DNA from: Kiloniellales bacterium
GTDB lineage: Bacteria > Pseudomonadota > Alphaproteobacteria > Kiloniellales > JAKSDN01
Direction: 5' to 3'
Assembly: GCA_030064845.1 (NCBI GenBank)
Contig: JASJEC010000001.1
Span: 124,001-188,000 of the forward strand
DNA length: 64,000 nucleotides
A program made the translations under genes and the position numbers. Below are positions 24,777-34,966 of the stretch, one piece after another (the stretch's first letter is position 1; each line of letters begins with the position of its first letter). Under the pieces are notes generated by a model. It made no database searches, had not been told where the DNA came from, and worked only from the letters and a program-made list of their open reading frames with translations.

Positions 24777-26096
24777 ATGCGCCGCTCCGCCTTCTTCATG
24801 CCGACGCTCAAGGAAAAGCCCGCGGAGGCGGAGATCGTTTCCCACGTTCTCATGCTGCGCGCCGGCATGGTCCGACAGGCCAGCGCCGGGATCTACTCCT
24901 GGCTGCCCCTCGGCTTCCGGGTGCTCAAGAACATCGAGCGAATCGTACGCGAGGAGCAGGACGCGGCCGGGGCCCAGGAAGTACTGATGCCGACCATCCA
25001 GGCGGCCGACCTGTGGAAGCAGTCGGGCCGCTACGATGACTACGGCAAGGAGATGCTGCGCATCGAGGACCGCCACGGCCGCGAGATGCTCTACGGGCCG
25101 ACCAACGAGGAACTGATCACCGACATCTTCCGCCACGCGGCGAAGAGCTACCGCGATCTGCCCAAGATGCTCTACCACATCCAGTGGAAGTTCCGCGACG
25201 AGGTGCGGCCCCGATTCGGCGTCATGCGCGGGCGCGAGTTCCTGATGAAGGACGGCTATTCCTTCGACCTTGATTTCGAAGGCGCCAAAAAGTCTTACAA
25301 CAAGATGTTCGTAGCCTACTTGAGGACTTTCGCGCGCATGGGGCTGAAGGCGATCCCCATGGAGGCGGAGACCGGTCCGATCGGCGGTGACCTCAGCCAC
25401 GAGTTCATCATCCTCGCCGACACGGGTGAGACCGAGGTCTTCTGCCACGCCGACCTGCTGGACTACGACGTGCTGGCTGAATCCATCGACTTCGACGGCG
25501 ATCTCTCGCCCATCGTCGATTACTGGACCAAGTACTACGCCCGTACCGACGACATGCACGATCAGGCGGCCTACGAGGCGGCGGTGCCCGAGGACCGGCG
25601 CGTCCGGCGGCGCGGCATCGAGGTCGGCCACATCTTCTACTTCGGCGACAAGTACTCCCAGCCGCTCGGCGCCGAAGTGACCACCGCGGACGACCGGCAG
25701 GTGGCGGTGCACAGCGGCTCCTACGGGGTCGGCGTCTCGCGCCTGGTCGGCGGCATCATCGAGGCCAGTCACGACGAGCACGGAATCATCTGGCCCGAGG
25801 CCGTGGCGCCTTTCAGGGTCGGCCTGATCAACTTAAAGGTCGACGATGCGGCCTGCTCGGGCGCGGCGGAGGATCTCTACGGCAAGCTGATGAACGCGGG
25901 CGTCGAGGTGCTCTACGACGATACCGAGGAGCGGGGCGGCGCGAAGTTTGCCGAGATGGACCTGATCGGCCTGCCCTGGCAGCTCGTCGTCGGACCGCGC
26001 GGGCTGAAGAACGGCGTGGTCGAATTGAAAGAGCGGCGCAGCGGCGAGCGGCAGGAACTGTCGCCCGAGGCGGCCCTCGCAAAGCTCGCGTCCTAG
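24777..26096 (+). CDS. proS: prolyl-tRNA synthetase (short alphaproteobacterial type)
   Basis: A 439-residue class II aminoacyl-tRNA synthetase charging tRNA-Pro. Motif 1 lies in [20 protein letters not shown]. Motif 2 is in [20 protein letters not shown], and motif 3 is [20 protein letters not shown]. It lacks the roughly 180-residue editing insertion of the E. coli enzyme, as is normal for alphaproteobacterial ProS, so this is not a truncation. The anticodon-binding domain is the C-terminal about 100 residues. GGAAAC precedes the ATG. It ends in TAG within TAGAGCGGA, matching the tip of the dispersed palindromes. Confidence 0.93.
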   Translation: MRRSAFFMPTLKEKPAEAEIVSHVLMLRAGMVRQASAGIYSWLPLGFRVLKNIERIVREEQDAAGAQEVLMPTIQAADLWKQSGRYDDYGKEMLRIEDRHGREMLYGPTNEELITDIFRHAAKSYRDLPKMLYHIQWKFRDEVRPRFGVMRGREFLMKDGYSFDLDFEGAKKSYNKMFVAYLRTFARMGLKAIPMEAETGPIGGDLSHEFIILADTGETEVFCHADLLDYDVLAESIDFDGDLSPIVDYWTKYYARTDDMHDQAAYEAAVPEDRRVRRRGIEVGHIFYFGDKYSQPLGAEVTTADDRQVAVHSGSYGVGVSRLVGGIIEASHDEHGIIWPEAVAPFRVGLINLKVDDAACSGAAEDLYGKLMNAGVEVLYDDTEERGGAKFAEMDLIGLPWQLVVGPRGLKNGVVELKERRSGERQELSPEAALAKLAS

Positions 26097-26114
26097 AGCG
26101 GAAAGCTCCACAGC

Positions 26115-27362
26115 ATGATTTTTGGTGCCTTCGAACGCCTGGTCGCGCTGCGCTATCTGGGCGCACGCCGCCAGGAAGGCTTCATCTCGGTGATCGCGAT
26201 CTTCTCGCTTCTCGGCATCGCGCTCGGCGTCGCGACGCTGATCATCGTCATGGCGGTGATGAACGGTTTCCGCCAGGAGCTGATGGGCCGGATCCTGGGC
26301 GTCAACGGCCACTTCACGATCTATGCCGACGCGGCGCCACTCACGGACTACGACGCCTTCGCCGACAAGCTGCGCGGTGTGCCCGACGTGACCGGGGTCC
26401 TGCCGCAGGTGCAGGGCCACGTCATGGTGACGGTCGAGGGACGTCCATCGCTCGGGATCGTTCGGGGGCTGGCGCTCGAGGACATCAGACAGCGGGCGAT
26501 CATCGCGGACAACATCCAGTCCGGCAGCCTCGAGGATTTCCGCGGCGAGAACGCGGTGATGATCGGCAGCCGCATGGCGCGGCGGCTCGGGCTTCGCGTC
26601 GGCGACCCGATCACGCTGGTCTCGCCGCGCGGACATCAGGGGCCCTTCGGAACCATGCCCAGGCTCAAGGCCTTCAAGGTCGTCGGGATTTTCCAGGTCG
26701 GCATGTTCGAATACGACAACAGCTTCATCTACATGCCGCTCGAGGCCGCGCAGCTATACTTCCGCTATCCAAGCGGCGTCAATGCCGTCGAGGTGTTCTT
26801 CCGGAATCCGGACGAGATCATCGACGCACGGCGCCAGCTTCGCGAGGTAGCCGATCCGACCCTGCGGATCGTCGACTGGCAACGGGCCAATCAGTCCTTC
26901 TTCGAGGCGATCCAGGTCGAACGCAACGTCATGTTCCTGATCCTCTCGCTGATCATCCTGGTCGCGGCCTTCAACATCCTGTCCGGCCAGTACATGCTGG
27001 TGAAAGGCAAGGCACGCGACATCGCCATCCTGCGCACCATGGGCGCCAGCCGGGGCATGATCCTGCGCGTGTTCTTCCTGAGCGGCGCCCTGATCGGCGT
27101 GGTCGGGACGCTCGCCGGCTTCGGTCTCGGCGTCGCCTTTTCCGCCAACATCGAAACGATCCGACAGGTCCTGCAGACCCTCACCAACACCACCCTGTTC
27201 CCGGCGGAGATCTATTTCCTGTCGCGCTTGCCGGCCGAGATCGATCCGGTCGAGGTCGTGCAGGTTGTCGCCATGGCGCTCTTCTGGTCGTTCCTGGCGC
27301 CGCTATGGCCGGCCTGGCAGGCGGCCCGGCTCGATCCGGTGGAAGCCCTGCGCTATGAGTGA
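26115..27362 (+). CDS. lolC: lipoprotein-releasing ABC transporter permease (LolC/LolE family)
   Basis: A 415-residue inner-membrane permease that extracts outer-membrane lipoproteins for LolA. One transmembrane helix near residues 25-47 ([20 protein letters not shown]) is followed by a large periplasmic domain. Three C-terminal helices follow, with [20 protein letters not shown] leading to the FtsX-type core. It is a single hybrid LolC/E gene, as in many alphaproteobacteria. It overlaps lolD by 8 bp. Confidence 0.9.
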   Translation: MIFGAFERLVALRYLGARRQEGFISVIAIFSLLGIALGVATLIIVMAVMNGFRQELMGRILGVNGHFTIYADAAPLTDYDAFADKLRGVPDVTGVLPQVQGHVMVTVEGRPSLGIVRGLALEDIRQRAIIADNIQSGSLEDFRGENAVMIGSRMARRLGLRVGDPITLVSPRGHQGPFGTMPRLKAFKVVGIFQVGMFEYDNSFIYMPLEAAQLYFRYPSGVNAVEVFFRNPDEIIDARRQLREVADPTLRIVDWQRANQSFFEAIQVERNVMFLILSLIILVAAFNILSGQYMLVKGKARDIAILRTMGASRGMILRVFFLSGALIGVVGTLAGFGLGVAFSANIETIRQVLQTLTNTTLFPAEIYFLSRLPAEIDPVEVVQVVAMALFWSFLAPLWPAWQAARLDPVEALRYE

Positions 27363-28044
27363 ACCCGCGGAGCAGGGACTGGCCCTCGCCGGAATCGGCA
27401 AGACCTTCCGGCAGGGGGAGCGGGCCCTGGAGGTGCTGCACGACGTTCACTTCAAGGTCGGCTCCGGTGAGCTGGTGGCATTGGTCGGTCCCTCGGGCGC
27501 CGGCAAGTCGACGCTGCTGCACATCACCGGCCTCCTGGAACGGCCCGACGCGGGCGAGATCACGATCGACGGAACGGCCTGCTCACAACTCTCCGACGGA
27601 CAGCGCACCGAGCTGCGCCGCGACGCCATCGGCTTCGTCTATCAGTATCACCACCTCCTGCCCGAGTTCTCCGCGCAGGAGAACATCGTCATGCCACAGA
27701 TGATCGCCGGCGTCGGGCGCCGCCAGGCGCGCGAACGCGCCGCGGACCTGCTATCGAGGGTCGGGCTGAGCGATCGGGCCACGCACCGCCCGGCCAGGCT
27801 GTCAGGCGGCGAGCAGCAGCGGGTGGCCATCGTGCGCGCCCTGGCCAACGCCCCGAGACTGCTCCTCGCCGACGAGCCGACAGGGAACCTGGACCCGCAC
27901 ACAGCGGACGCCGTCTTCGAGTATCTGATCAGCCTGGTTCGGGAAAGCCGCCTCGCGGCGCTGGTTGCCACTCACAACCTGGATCTCGCGGCCCGTATGG
28001 ACCGGGTCCTGCGTCTGGAGGACGGCGCGGTCGTTGATGGCTAG
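27355..28044 (+). CDS. lolD: lipoprotein-releasing ABC transporter ATP-binding protein
   Basis: A 229-residue ATPase driving the Lol release complex. Walker [10 protein letters not shown] lies at residues 45-53. The Q-loop is near [15 protein letters not shown], the signature is [16 protein letters not shown], and Walker B is [15 protein letters not shown]. The ATG at 27355 lies inside the lolC coding end, so expression is coupled. The partner permease is the gene directly upstream. Confidence 0.93.
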   Translation: MSEPAEQGLALAGIGKTFRQGERALEVLHDVHFKVGSGELVALVGPSGAGKSTLLHITGLLERPDAGEITIDGTACSQLSDGQRTELRRDAIGFVYQYHHLLPEFSAQENIVMPQMIAGVGRRQARERAADLLSRVGLSDRATHRPARLSGGEQQRVAIVRALANAPRLLLADEPTGNLDPHTADAVFEYLISLVRESRLAALVATHNLDLAARMDRVLRLEDGAVVDG

Positions 28045-28057
28045 CGAAGGCTAGAGA

Positions 28058-28432
28058 TCAGGAACGGCTCGAGACGACCTTGCGCTTGGGCAGGAGCTGG
28101 TTCAGGCACTGAACGCAGAGGTGCGTCGCGGCCTCCAGGTTGTCGATCGATATGCCCAGCGTGCGCGCCGTCGACCAGCGGCGCAGGGCGCGGAACCGGC
28201 CGGTCGAGGGGTGCCAGATCTCGACCTCGTCGCCGAGCTCGATGTGATCCTCGAATCGGGCCCGGGCGCCGCCCAGGGACACGTCCTCCAGACGACCGGT
28301 CACGCACTGGCCGTCGGAATAGAATTTCACCGTGATCGGGCCGATGACCGGATAGCGGTGCCGCCTGCGACGGTCGAGGCCGTTGGTGATGTTGGTGACG
28401 TGGCGAGCGAACATGGCCCGAGACTGGCCCAT
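28058..28432 (-). CDS. PilZ domain protein
   Basis: A 124-residue single PilZ domain. RRRRHRYPVIGP gives the N-terminal RxxxR-type c-di-GMP motif and DVSLGGARARF the D/NxSxxG motif. The protein is likely to bind cyclic di-GMP and act on a partner. A C-terminal tail with two cysteines (HLCVQCLNQLLPKR) is unusual and might bind metal. The start MGQSRAMFARH at 28432 is the first clear ATG. It lies tail to tail with lolD and is divergent from dnaE. Confidence 0.85.
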   Translation of the reverse strand: MGQSRAMFARHVTNITNGLDRRRRHRYPVIGPITVKFYSDGQCVTGRLEDVSLGGARARFEDHIELGDEVEIWHPSTGRFRALRRWSTARTLGISIDNLEAATHLCVQCLNQLLPKRKVVSSRS

Positions 28433-28465
28433 TATGGTTAAGGATCTCCTAATGGCCCGGCGGGC

Positions 28466-28500
28466 GTTTTCCACAATTGCCCCAAGATGCTGTGGAAAAC
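28466..28500. promoter_or_regulatory. inverted pair of DnaA-box-like sequences upstream of dnaE
   Basis: GTTTTCCACA at 28466-28475 and its exact reverse complement TGTGGAAAAC at 28491-28500 are separated by 15 bp. TTTTCCACA fits the relaxed DnaA box TTWTNCACA on both strands. It lies about 77 bp before dnaE and 34 bp before the pilZ gene. It could also fold as a 10-bp RNA hairpin. Confidence 0.5.
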
Positions 28501-28576
28501 TCGGCCACCAACCGCAAAATGTTGCTGTAGTGTTCTTCCTGACACCTGCAGTCCGACATGCGATCCTGAGTCGGTC

Positions 28577-31500
28577 ATGACTCACGCCGATTTCGTCCAT
28601 CTCAGGGTCCACTCGGCCTACTCCCTGTCCGAGGGTGCACTTCGGATCAAGCAGCTGACCGAGCTGTGCCGCAGCGAGGCCATGCCTGCGGTCGCGGTAA
28701 CCGACCGCGCCAACCTGTTCGGCGCCCTCGAATTCTGCAGCGCCGCCTGCGCGGCCGGGGTGCAGCCGATCGTCGGCTGCCAGCTCTCTATCGCCCAGAG
28801 CGAGCCGCGCCGCCAGAACGGGGCGCCGCCGCCGCCGGATCAACTGGTTCTTCTGGTGCAGAACGAAGTCGGCTATCGCAACCTGCTGCACCTCGTCTCC
28901 AAGGCCTACCTGGACAGCGAGCCGGGCGGCTCGGCGGAGCTGCCCCTCGAGGCCCTGAAGGGTTGGACCGAGGGTCTGATCGCGTTGACGGCCGGCTGCC
29001 GGGGCGCGGTCGGGCGTTTCCTGCTGGAGCAGCGCGGCGAATGGGCCGAGGGCATGCTGCTCAATCTGGCCAGGCTGTTTCCCGGCCGCTGCTATGTCGA
29101 GCTGCAGCGGCACGGCCTGCGCGACGAGCAGGCGATCGAGTCCGAACTGATCGATCTCGCTTTTAAGCACGACCTGCCGCTGGTCGCGACCAACGGCGTC
29201 TACTTCGCCAACGAGGCCATGTACGAGGCGCACGACGCCCTCTTGTGCATCGCCGAGGGCAGCTACGTCGGCCAGCAGGACCGCCGCCGCCTGACTCCGG
29301 AGCACCGCTTCAAGACCGCGCCAGAGATGGCCGCGCTCTTCGAGGACCTGCCGGAGGCGATCGCGAACAGCGTGGTGATCGCGCGGCGCTGCGCCTACTT
29401 CCCGCGCCCGGTTGCGCCGATCCTGCCGGCCTACCAGACCGTCGGCGGTCGGAGCGAGGCCGAGGAGCTTGCCGAGCAGGCCAAGGTCGGCCTGGAACGC
29501 CGCCTGGCCCGGCGCCCGGCGGACGAACGCGCGGCCCGGCCCGACGAAGCCTATTGGAAGCGCCTCGACTATGAGCTCGGTGTCATCGAGCAGATGGGCT
29601 TTCCCGGTTACTTCCTGATCGTCGCCGACTTCATCAAGTGGGCGAAGGACCAGGGCATCCCGGTCGGGCCGGGGCGGGGCTCCGGCGCCGCCTCGGTCGT
29701 CGCCTGGTCGCTCACGATCACCGACCTCGACCCCTTGCGCTGGGGGCTCGTCTTCGAGCGTTTCCTCAATCCGGAACGGATCTCGATGCCCGACTTCGAC
29801 ATCGACTTCTGCCAGGACCGCCGGGACGAGGTCATTCGCTATGTCCAGGAGAAGTACGGCACCGACCGGGTCGCGCAGATCATCACCTTCGGCAAGCTGC
29901 AGGCGCGCGCCGCCCTGCGCGACGTGGGTCGCGTCCTGCAGATGCCCTATCCGCAGGTCGACCGGATCTGCAAGCTGGTGCCGAACAACCCGGCCAACCC
30001 CGTCACCCTGCAGCAGGCGATCGACGGCGAACCCATGCTGCAGGAGATGCGCGGACAGGACGAGCAGGTCGGTCGGCTGATCGATATCGCGCTCAAGCTG
30101 GAGGGCCTCTACCGCCACGCCTCGACCCACGCCGCCGGCGTGGTCATCGGCGACCGGCCACTGGAGCAGCTGATCCCGCTCTACCGCGATCCCCGCTCGG
30201 ACATGCCGGTCACCCAGTTCAACATGAAGTTCGTCGAGCAGGCCGGCCTGGTGAAGTTCGACTTCCTCGGCCTCAAGACCCTGACGGTCCTGGTCCGCGC
30301 CCTCGACCTGATCAAGGAACGGGACCCAGCGAGCGGACTGGACCTGGAGACGATCCCGCTCGACGACCAGAAGACCTTCGACATGCTGGCCCGGGCCGAC
30401 ACCGTTGGGGTCTTCCAGTTGGAATCCTCGGGCATGCGCGACGTCCTGCGCAAGCTGAAGGCCGACCACTTCGAGGAGATCATCGCCGTCGTGGCGCTCT
30501 ACCGGCCGGGGCCGATGGACAACATCCCGAGCTACATCGAGCGCAAGCACGGCCGCGAGCAGCCCGACTACCTCTATCCCAGTCTCGAGGGGATCCTAAA
30601 CGAAACCTACGGGATCATGATCTATCAGGAGCAGGTGCTCCAGATCGCCCAGGAACTGTCCGGTTTCAGCCTCGGCAACGCCGACCTTTTGCGCCGCGCC
30701 ATGGGCAAGAAGATCAAGGCCGAGATGGATGCCCAGCGGGCCGCCTTCACCGAAGGCGCCGTGGCGCGCGGCGTTCCCGAGGCCAAGGCCGCGGCGATCT
30801 TCGACCAAGTCAACAAGTTCGCCGGCTACGGCTTCAACAAGGCGCACGCCGCCGCCTACGCCCTGGTCGCTTACCAGACCGCCTACCTGAAGGCCAACTA
30901 CCCGGTCGAGTTCCTGGCCGCGTCGATGACCTATGACATGGGGAACACGGACAAGCTAAACGTGTTCCGCCAGGAGCTCGACCGCCTCGGCATTCCGTTG
31001 CTGCCGCCGGACGTCAATGCGTCGCGCCGGGATTTCCGTGTCGAGGCCTTGCCCGACGGCCGGCTCGCTATCCGCTATGCGCTGGCCGCGATTCGCAACG
31101 TCGGGGGCGCGGCCATGGACAATCTGGCGGAGGAGCGCGCCGCGGGCGGACGTTTCCGCGATCTGCCCGATTTCGTGCGCCGCCTTGATCACCGCGCGAT
31201 CAACAAGCGCCAGATCGAGAACCTGGCGGCGGCGGGGGCGCTCGACGGGCTCAACCGCAATCGCCGGCAGAGCTTCGAGGGCGCGGAGAGCATAATCCGC
31301 CACGCGGCGGCCGCGGCGGCGGAGCGCGACTCGGCCCAGGAGAATCTGTTCGGCGGCGACCCTTCGGCCGAAGGCTCTCTCACGCTCGCCCTGCCCGAGG
31401 TCGGCGACTGGCCCGACATGGAGCGCCTGCGCCAGGAGTTCGACGCCATCGGCTTCTATCTTTCCGATCATCCGCTGAATGCCTACGCGGCGGTTCTCGA

Positions 31501-32044
31501 ACGACTCAAGGTGGTCACGGCAAGTTCCTTGACCGAAGCGGTGCTGCGCGACCGGGTTCAGCACAAGCTGGCCGGGGTCGTCATCGGGCGGCAGGAACGC
31601 ACGTCGCGCCAGGGCAACCGCTTCGCCTTCGTACAGCTGTCCGATACCAGCGGCATGTTCGAGGTGATGGTCTTCTCGGAGCTTCTGTCGGCCAAGCGGG
31701 ATGTTCTGGAGAGCGGACGGCCGCTGCTGATAACGGTCAACGCCGACCTGCGCAACGACGAAGCGCCCCGCATGACGGCCCAGGCGATCGAGCCCCTTGA
31801 CCGCGCGGCCGAGCAATCGAGCGCCGGCCTCAAGGTCATCATCGGCGACAGCAAGCCTCTGGAGAGCCTGAAGTCGATCCTGGAGCGCGGAGCCGGGAGC
31901 CCGGCGAAGGGCCGGGTCTCGCTCGTGCTCGACCTCGAAGGCAGCCGCGAGGTGGAGATTGAGCTGCCCGAGACCTACCGCGTATCGGCGGAGCTGCGGC
32001 AGGCGATCAAGGCGATCCCCGGCGTCGCGGTACAGGATCGCTAA
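28577..32044 (+). CDS. dnaE: DNA polymerase III subunit alpha
   Basis: A 1155-residue replicative polymerase. It opens with the PHP domain (FVHLRVHSAYSLSEGALRI). GPGRGSGAASVVAWSL and PDFDIDFCQDRRDEVIRYV hold the catalytic palm aspartates. A helix-hairpin-helix region and a C-terminal OB fold (LAGVVIGRQERTSRQGNRFA) follow. QENLF near residue 922 matches the sliding-clamp binding motif. The length is that of DnaE1, not the SOS-induced DnaE2. MTHADFVHL at 28577 is the family-like start; the 30 upstream codons in frame do not look coding. Confidence 0.95.
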   Translation: MTHADFVHLRVHSAYSLSEGALRIKQLTELCRSEAMPAVAVTDRANLFGALEFCSAACAAGVQPIVGCQLSIAQSEPRRQNGAPPPPDQLVLLVQNEVGYRNLLHLVSKAYLDSEPGGSAELPLEALKGWTEGLIALTAGCRGAVGRFLLEQRGEWAEGMLLNLARLFPGRCYVELQRHGLRDEQAIESELIDLAFKHDLPLVATNGVYFANEAMYEAHDALLCIAEGSYVGQQDRRRLTPEHRFKTAPEMAALFEDLPEAIANSVVIARRCAYFPRPVAPILPAYQTVGGRSEAEELAEQAKVGLERRLARRPADERAARPDEAYWKRLDYELGVIEQMGFPGYFLIVADFIKWAKDQGIPVGPGRGSGAASVVAWSLTITDLDPLRWGLVFERFLNPERISMPDFDIDFCQDRRDEVIRYVQEKYGTDRVAQIITFGKLQARAALRDVGRVLQMPYPQVDRICKLVPNNPANPVTLQQAIDGEPMLQEMRGQDEQVGRLIDIALKLEGLYRHASTHAAGVVIGDRPLEQLIPLYRDPRSDMPVTQFNMKFVEQAGLVKFDFLGLKTLTVLVRALDLIKERDPASGLDLETIPLDDQKTFDMLARADTVGVFQLESSGMRDVLRKLKADHFEEIIAVVALYRPGPMDNIPSYIERKHGREQPDYLYPSLEGILNETYGIMIYQEQVLQIAQELSGFSLGNADLLRRAMGKKIKAEMDAQRAAFTEGAVARGVPEAKAAAIFDQVNKFAGYGFNKAHAAAYALVAYQTAYLKANYPVEFLAASMTYDMGNTDKLNVFRQELDRLGIPLLPPDVNASRRDFRVEALPDGRLAIRYALAAIRNVGGAAMDNLAEERAAGGRFRDLPDFVRRLDHRAINKRQIENLAAAGALDGLNRNRRQSFEGAESIIRHAAAAAAERDSAQENLFGGDPSAEGSLTLALPEVGDWPDMERLRQEFDAIGFYLSDHPLNAYAAVLERLKVVTASSLTEAVLRDRVQHKLAGVVIGRQERTSRQGNRFAFVQLSDTSGMFEVMVFSELLSAKRDVLESGRPLLITVNADLRNDEAPRMTAQAIEPLDRAAEQSSAGLKVIIGDSKPLESLKSILERGAGSPAKGRVSLVLDLEGSREVEIELPETYRVSAELRQAIKAIPGVAVQDR

Positions 32045-32069
32045 CCCTCGGGGCGCGCAGCCTTTGTCC

Positions 32070-32098
32070 TTGCATTGGCCCAGGGCAGAGGCTATTTA
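32070..32098 (+). promoter_or_regulatory. predicted promoter of the rpsB-tsf operon
   Basis: TTGCAT at 32070-32075 and TATTTA at 32093-32098 are separated by exactly 17 bp. A leader of about 115 bases before rpsB leaves room for an autoregulatory S2 leader, but no defined structure could be assigned by eye. Confidence 0.5.
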
Positions 32099-32219
32099 GC
32101 CGGCCAAACCAAACCCGCACGTGGGCTTCGCGGCGTCGAGCGCGATATGCTCGGTACCGCTCCGGTGTCCGGACCCTTCCGGATCGTCGGCCCACGGAGG
32201 CATAACCGGAGAACGACAT

Positions 32220-33143
32220 ATGACCATGCCGACCTTCACCATGCGCCAGCTCCTGGAAGCCGGCGTCCACTTCGGCCACACGACCCGGCGCTGGAACCCC
32301 AAGATGTCCCCCTACATCTTCGGCGAGCGCAACAATACCCACATCATCGATCTCGAGCAGACCGTTCCCATGCTCCACCACGCGCTCGGCTTCGTGCGCG
32401 AGATCACCGCGGGTGGGGGCCGCGTCCTCTTCGTCGGCACCAAACGCCAGGCGGCCGAGAAGATCTCCGACGCGGCGAAGCGCTGCGGCCAGTACTACGT
32501 CAACCATCGCTGGCTCGGCGGGATGCTGACCAACTGGAAGACTATTTCCAATTCTATCAAGCGCTTGCGGTCCCTGGAAGAGAAGCTGGCTGAAGAAGAT
32601 CTCGGCCTGACCAAGAAGGAGCTGCTCAACCTGACGCGGGACCGGGACAAGCTCGAGCGCGCGCTGGGTGGTATCAAGGACATGGGCGGCCTGCCCGATG
32701 TCCTAGTCGTGATCGATACCAACAAAGAGCATATCGCCATCGCCGAGGCCGGCACGCTCGGCATCCCAGTGGTCGCAGTGCTCGACTCCAATTCCAGCCC
32801 CGAGGGCGTAACCTACCCCATCCCCGGCAACGACGACGCGATCCGGGCGATCAGCCTTTACTGCGATCTCATGGCCGAAGCCGTGCTCGACGGTATTCAG
32901 CAGGAGATGGTGGCGAGCGGGACCGACCTGGGCGAATCGGAGGAAGCCCCCGGCGAGGCTCTGCCGGAAGAGCCGGCTGCGGCCCAGGGGGGCGAGGAGA
33001 AGACGGCGGCAGCCGACGAAACGGCCCCGGCCGCCGAGGAGAGCAAGAGCGCGACCACGGACGAGCCCCAGACCGAGGAGCCTCAGACCGAGGAGCCCAA
33101 GGCCGAAGAGCCCAAGGCAGAGGCGGCGGCTAGCGCGTCCTGA
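32220..33143 (+). CDS. rpsB: 30S ribosomal protein S2
   Basis: A 307-residue small-subunit protein. The conserved core covers about the first 235 residues: [32 protein letters not shown] and [14 protein letters not shown]. After [21 protein letters not shown], the protein carries an extra 60-odd residue acidic, Ala/Pro/Glu-rich tail that includes a tandem pentapeptide repeat. S2 is usually about 240-260 residues, so the extension is long but of a type seen in alphaproteobacteria. GGAG lies 9 bases before ATG 32220; ATG 32226 is an alternative. Confidence 0.95.
   Translation: MTMPTFTMRQLLEAGVHFGHTTRRWNPKMSPYIFGERNNTHIIDLEQTVPMLHHALGFVREITAGGGRVLFVGTKRQAAEKISDAAKRCGQYYVNHRWLGGMLTNWKTISNSIKRLRSLEEKLAEEDLGLTKKELLNLTRDRDKLERALGGIKDMGGLPDVLVVIDTNKEHIAIAEAGTLGIPVVAVLDSNSSPEGVTYPIPGNDDAIRAISLYCDLMAEAVLDGIQQEMVASGTDLGESEEAPGEALPEEPAAAQGGEEKTAAADETAPAAEESKSATTDEPQTEEPQTEEPKAEEPKAEAAASAS
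33071..33120 (+). repeat. 15-bp tandem repeat within rpsB
   Basis: Units GACCGAGGAGCCTCA, GACCGAGGAGCCCAA and GGCCGAAGAGCCCAA follow one another, then a partial fourth. They encode a repeating T/A-E-E-P-Q/K in the C-terminal tail of S2. The repeat preserves frame and can change tail length by slippage. Confidence 0.8.
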
Positions 33144-33182
33144 CAAGAGCAAACTGACGGAAGCGGACGAAGGACGGACGAA

Positions 33183-34067
33183 ATGGCCGAGATTACGGCA
33201 AGGCAGGTTCAGGAGCTGCGTCAGCGGACCGGCGCCGGCATGATGGATTGCAAGAAGGCCTTGGCCGAGGCCGACGGCGAGCTCGAGAGCGCGGTGGACT
33301 GGCTGCGCAAGAAGGGGCTGGCCGCCGCGGCGAAGAAGGCTGGGCGCGTCGCGGCCGAGGGCCTGATAGGCGTCGTCGCGCGCGACGGCAAGGGCGCTGC
33401 CGTCGAAGTCAACTCCGAGACCGACTTCGTCGCACGAAACGATAAGTTCCAGGGCTTTGTGCGGACCTGCGGCGCCCTGGCCCTGGATGCGGGCGGCGAT
33501 CTCGAGGCGCTTAAGAAGGCTGACTATCCCGGCGCTGGCCGGAACGTCGAGGACGAGCTGACGCAGTTGATCGCGGTGATCGGAGAGAACCTGCAACTGC
33601 GGCGAAGCGCCGGCCTCTCTGTCGGCCAGGGAGTCGTGGCCTCCTACGTCCACAGCAAGGTCGACGAAGGCCTCGGCAAAATCGGGGTGCTGGTGGCCCT
33701 AGAGTCGGCCGGTGACACGGCCGTACTGCAGGCGCTCGGCAAGCAGCTCGCCATGCATGTCGCCGCAGCTTCGCCCCAGGCAGTCGACGTCGACGACGTC
33801 GACCGGAGCGCCCTGGACCGCGAGCGTGACGTTCTTGCCGAACAAGCCCGGGCCTCGGGCAAGCCCGAGGAGATCGTCGCCAAGATGGTCGAAGGGCGCC
33901 TGCGGAAGTACTACGAGGAGGTCTGCTTGTTGGAGCAGACCTTCGTAATCGACAACGAGAACAAGGTACGCAAAGTCCTGGAGAACGCATCCAAGGATCT
34001 CGGCAGCGACGTCAAGGTTGCCGGATTTGTGCGTTTCCAAGTGGGTGAGGGGGTCGACGGCGGTTGA
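33183..34067 (+). CDS. tsf: elongation factor Ts
   Basis: A 294-residue guanine nucleotide exchange factor for EF-Tu. The N-terminal UBA-like segment is [20 protein letters not shown] and the core TDFVARN loop is [13 protein letters not shown]. It ends with the dimerisation module and a short tail. It follows rpsB by 39 bp in the usual rpsB-tsf order. A small UACG hairpin follows the stop. Confidence 0.95.
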   Translation: MAEITARQVQELRQRTGAGMMDCKKALAEADGELESAVDWLRKKGLAAAAKKAGRVAAEGLIGVVARDGKGAAVEVNSETDFVARNDKFQGFVRTCGALALDAGGDLEALKKADYPGAGRNVEDELTQLIAVIGENLQLRRSAGLSVGQGVVASYVHSKVDEGLGKIGVLVALESAGDTAVLQALGKQLAMHVAAASPQAVDVDDVDRSALDRERDVLAEQARASGKPEEIVAKMVEGRLRKYYEEVCLLEQTFVIDNENKVRKVLENASKDLGSDVKVAGFVRFQVGEGVDGG

Positions 34068-34073
34068 CCCTGG

Positions 34074-34091
34074 GGGCGCCTACGGGCGCCC
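34074..34091 (+). terminator. GC stem with UACG tetraloop after tsf
   Basis: GGGCGCC (34074-34080) and GGCGCCC (34085-34091) form a perfect 7-bp stem closed by C(UACG)G, a member of the very stable UNCG tetraloop class. No T-run follows, so it may be a partial terminator or a 3'-end stabiliser between tsf and pyrH. Confidence 0.5.
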
Positions 34092-34237
34092 TCGTGCGTC
34101 GTGCGCGCTCCCGCGCACCCCTTCATCACGGCCGGTCCTCTCGTTGGCCGAAGCGTTTCCGTGTCCCGCTTCGGGTCGCGGTGTGGGTCCGCCGGAGAGG
34201 CCGGTAACAGCGAAGAGCCCTTGTACTCCCGGAAATC

Positions 34238-34963
34238 ATGAAAAACTCGCCACTTTATAAACGCGTTTTGCTCAAGATTTCGGGCGAAGCTCTCATGGGT
34301 GACGAGGATTACGGTCTGGATCCGGCGTTCATCGACCGCATCGCCAGGGACGTGGGTGAGGTCAGGGAACTCGGTGTGGGCGTCTCGATCGTGGTCGGCG
34401 GCGGCAACATCTTTCGCGGCTTGGCAGGGGCCGCGGGCGGCCTGGACCGCACGACCGCCGACCACATGGGCATGCTGGCGACCGTAATCAACGCGCTCGC
34501 GCTGCAGAGCGCCCTCGAGCAACTCGGCCTGGAGACCCGTGTGCAGACCGCCATACCCATGACCAGCGTCGCCGAGCCCTACATCAGGCGGCGGGCGATT
34601 CGCCACATGGAGAAGGGCCGGGTGGTCATCTTCGGCGCGGGCACCGGCAATCCCTATTTCACCACGGATACGCCGGCCGTCCTGCGCGCACTCGAGATGG
34701 AGTGCGACGTCCTGCTCAAGGGCACCAAGGTCGACGGCGTCTACGATGCCGATCCGGTCCAGGTCGAGGACGCCAAGCGTTACGATCGGCTTTCGTTCCA
34801 CCGGGTCCTGACCGAGGATCTGAACGTGATGGATCACGCCGCTATTTCTCTCGCCCGGGAGAACAAGATCCCGATTCTGGTATTCTCGATTTACCAACCG
34901 GGCGCCTTCGCCGAGGTGGTCTGCGGCAAGGGGCGCTTCACATTGATCAACAACGAGGACTGA
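34238..34963 (+). CDS. pyrH: UMP kinase
   Basis: A 241-residue hexameric nucleoside monophosphate kinase converting UMP to [14 protein letters not shown] begins the amino-acid-kinase fold, [13 protein letters not shown] is the phosphate-binding glycine loop, and [14 protein letters not shown] is the UMP/GTP-site strip. It sits in the conserved tsf-pyrH-frr order and is followed by frr after 3 bp. Confidence 0.95.
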   Translation: MKNSPLYKRVLLKISGEALMGDEDYGLDPAFIDRIARDVGEVRELGVGVSIVVGGGNIFRGLAGAAGGLDRTTADHMGMLATVINALALQSALEQLGLETRVQTAIPMTSVAEPYIRRRAIRHMEKGRVVIFGAGTGNPYFTTDTPAVLRALEMECDVLLKGTKVDGVYDADPVQVEDAKRYDRLSFHRVLTEDLNVMDHAAISLARENKIPILVFSIYQPGAFAEVVCGKGRFTLINNED

Positions 34964-34966
34964 ACC

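Noticed and set aside
24777-26096. ProS as a truncated gene
   Set aside because: The missing editing insertion is normal for alphaproteobacterial ProS, and all three class II motifs are present.
26094-26110. Full palindromic element after proS
   Set aside because: Only about nine bases (TAGAGCGGA) match, with no second arm, so it is noted only as a possible remnant.
28058-30550. Very long minus-strand open frame (830 codons) opposite dnaE
   Set aside because: Only its last about 124 codons, the PilZ protein, look like a protein. The rest is a high-GC antisense shadow of dnaE with biased composition.
33062-33125. CRISPR-like direct repeats
   Set aside because: The 15-bp units are contiguous and in frame inside rpsB, with no spacers.
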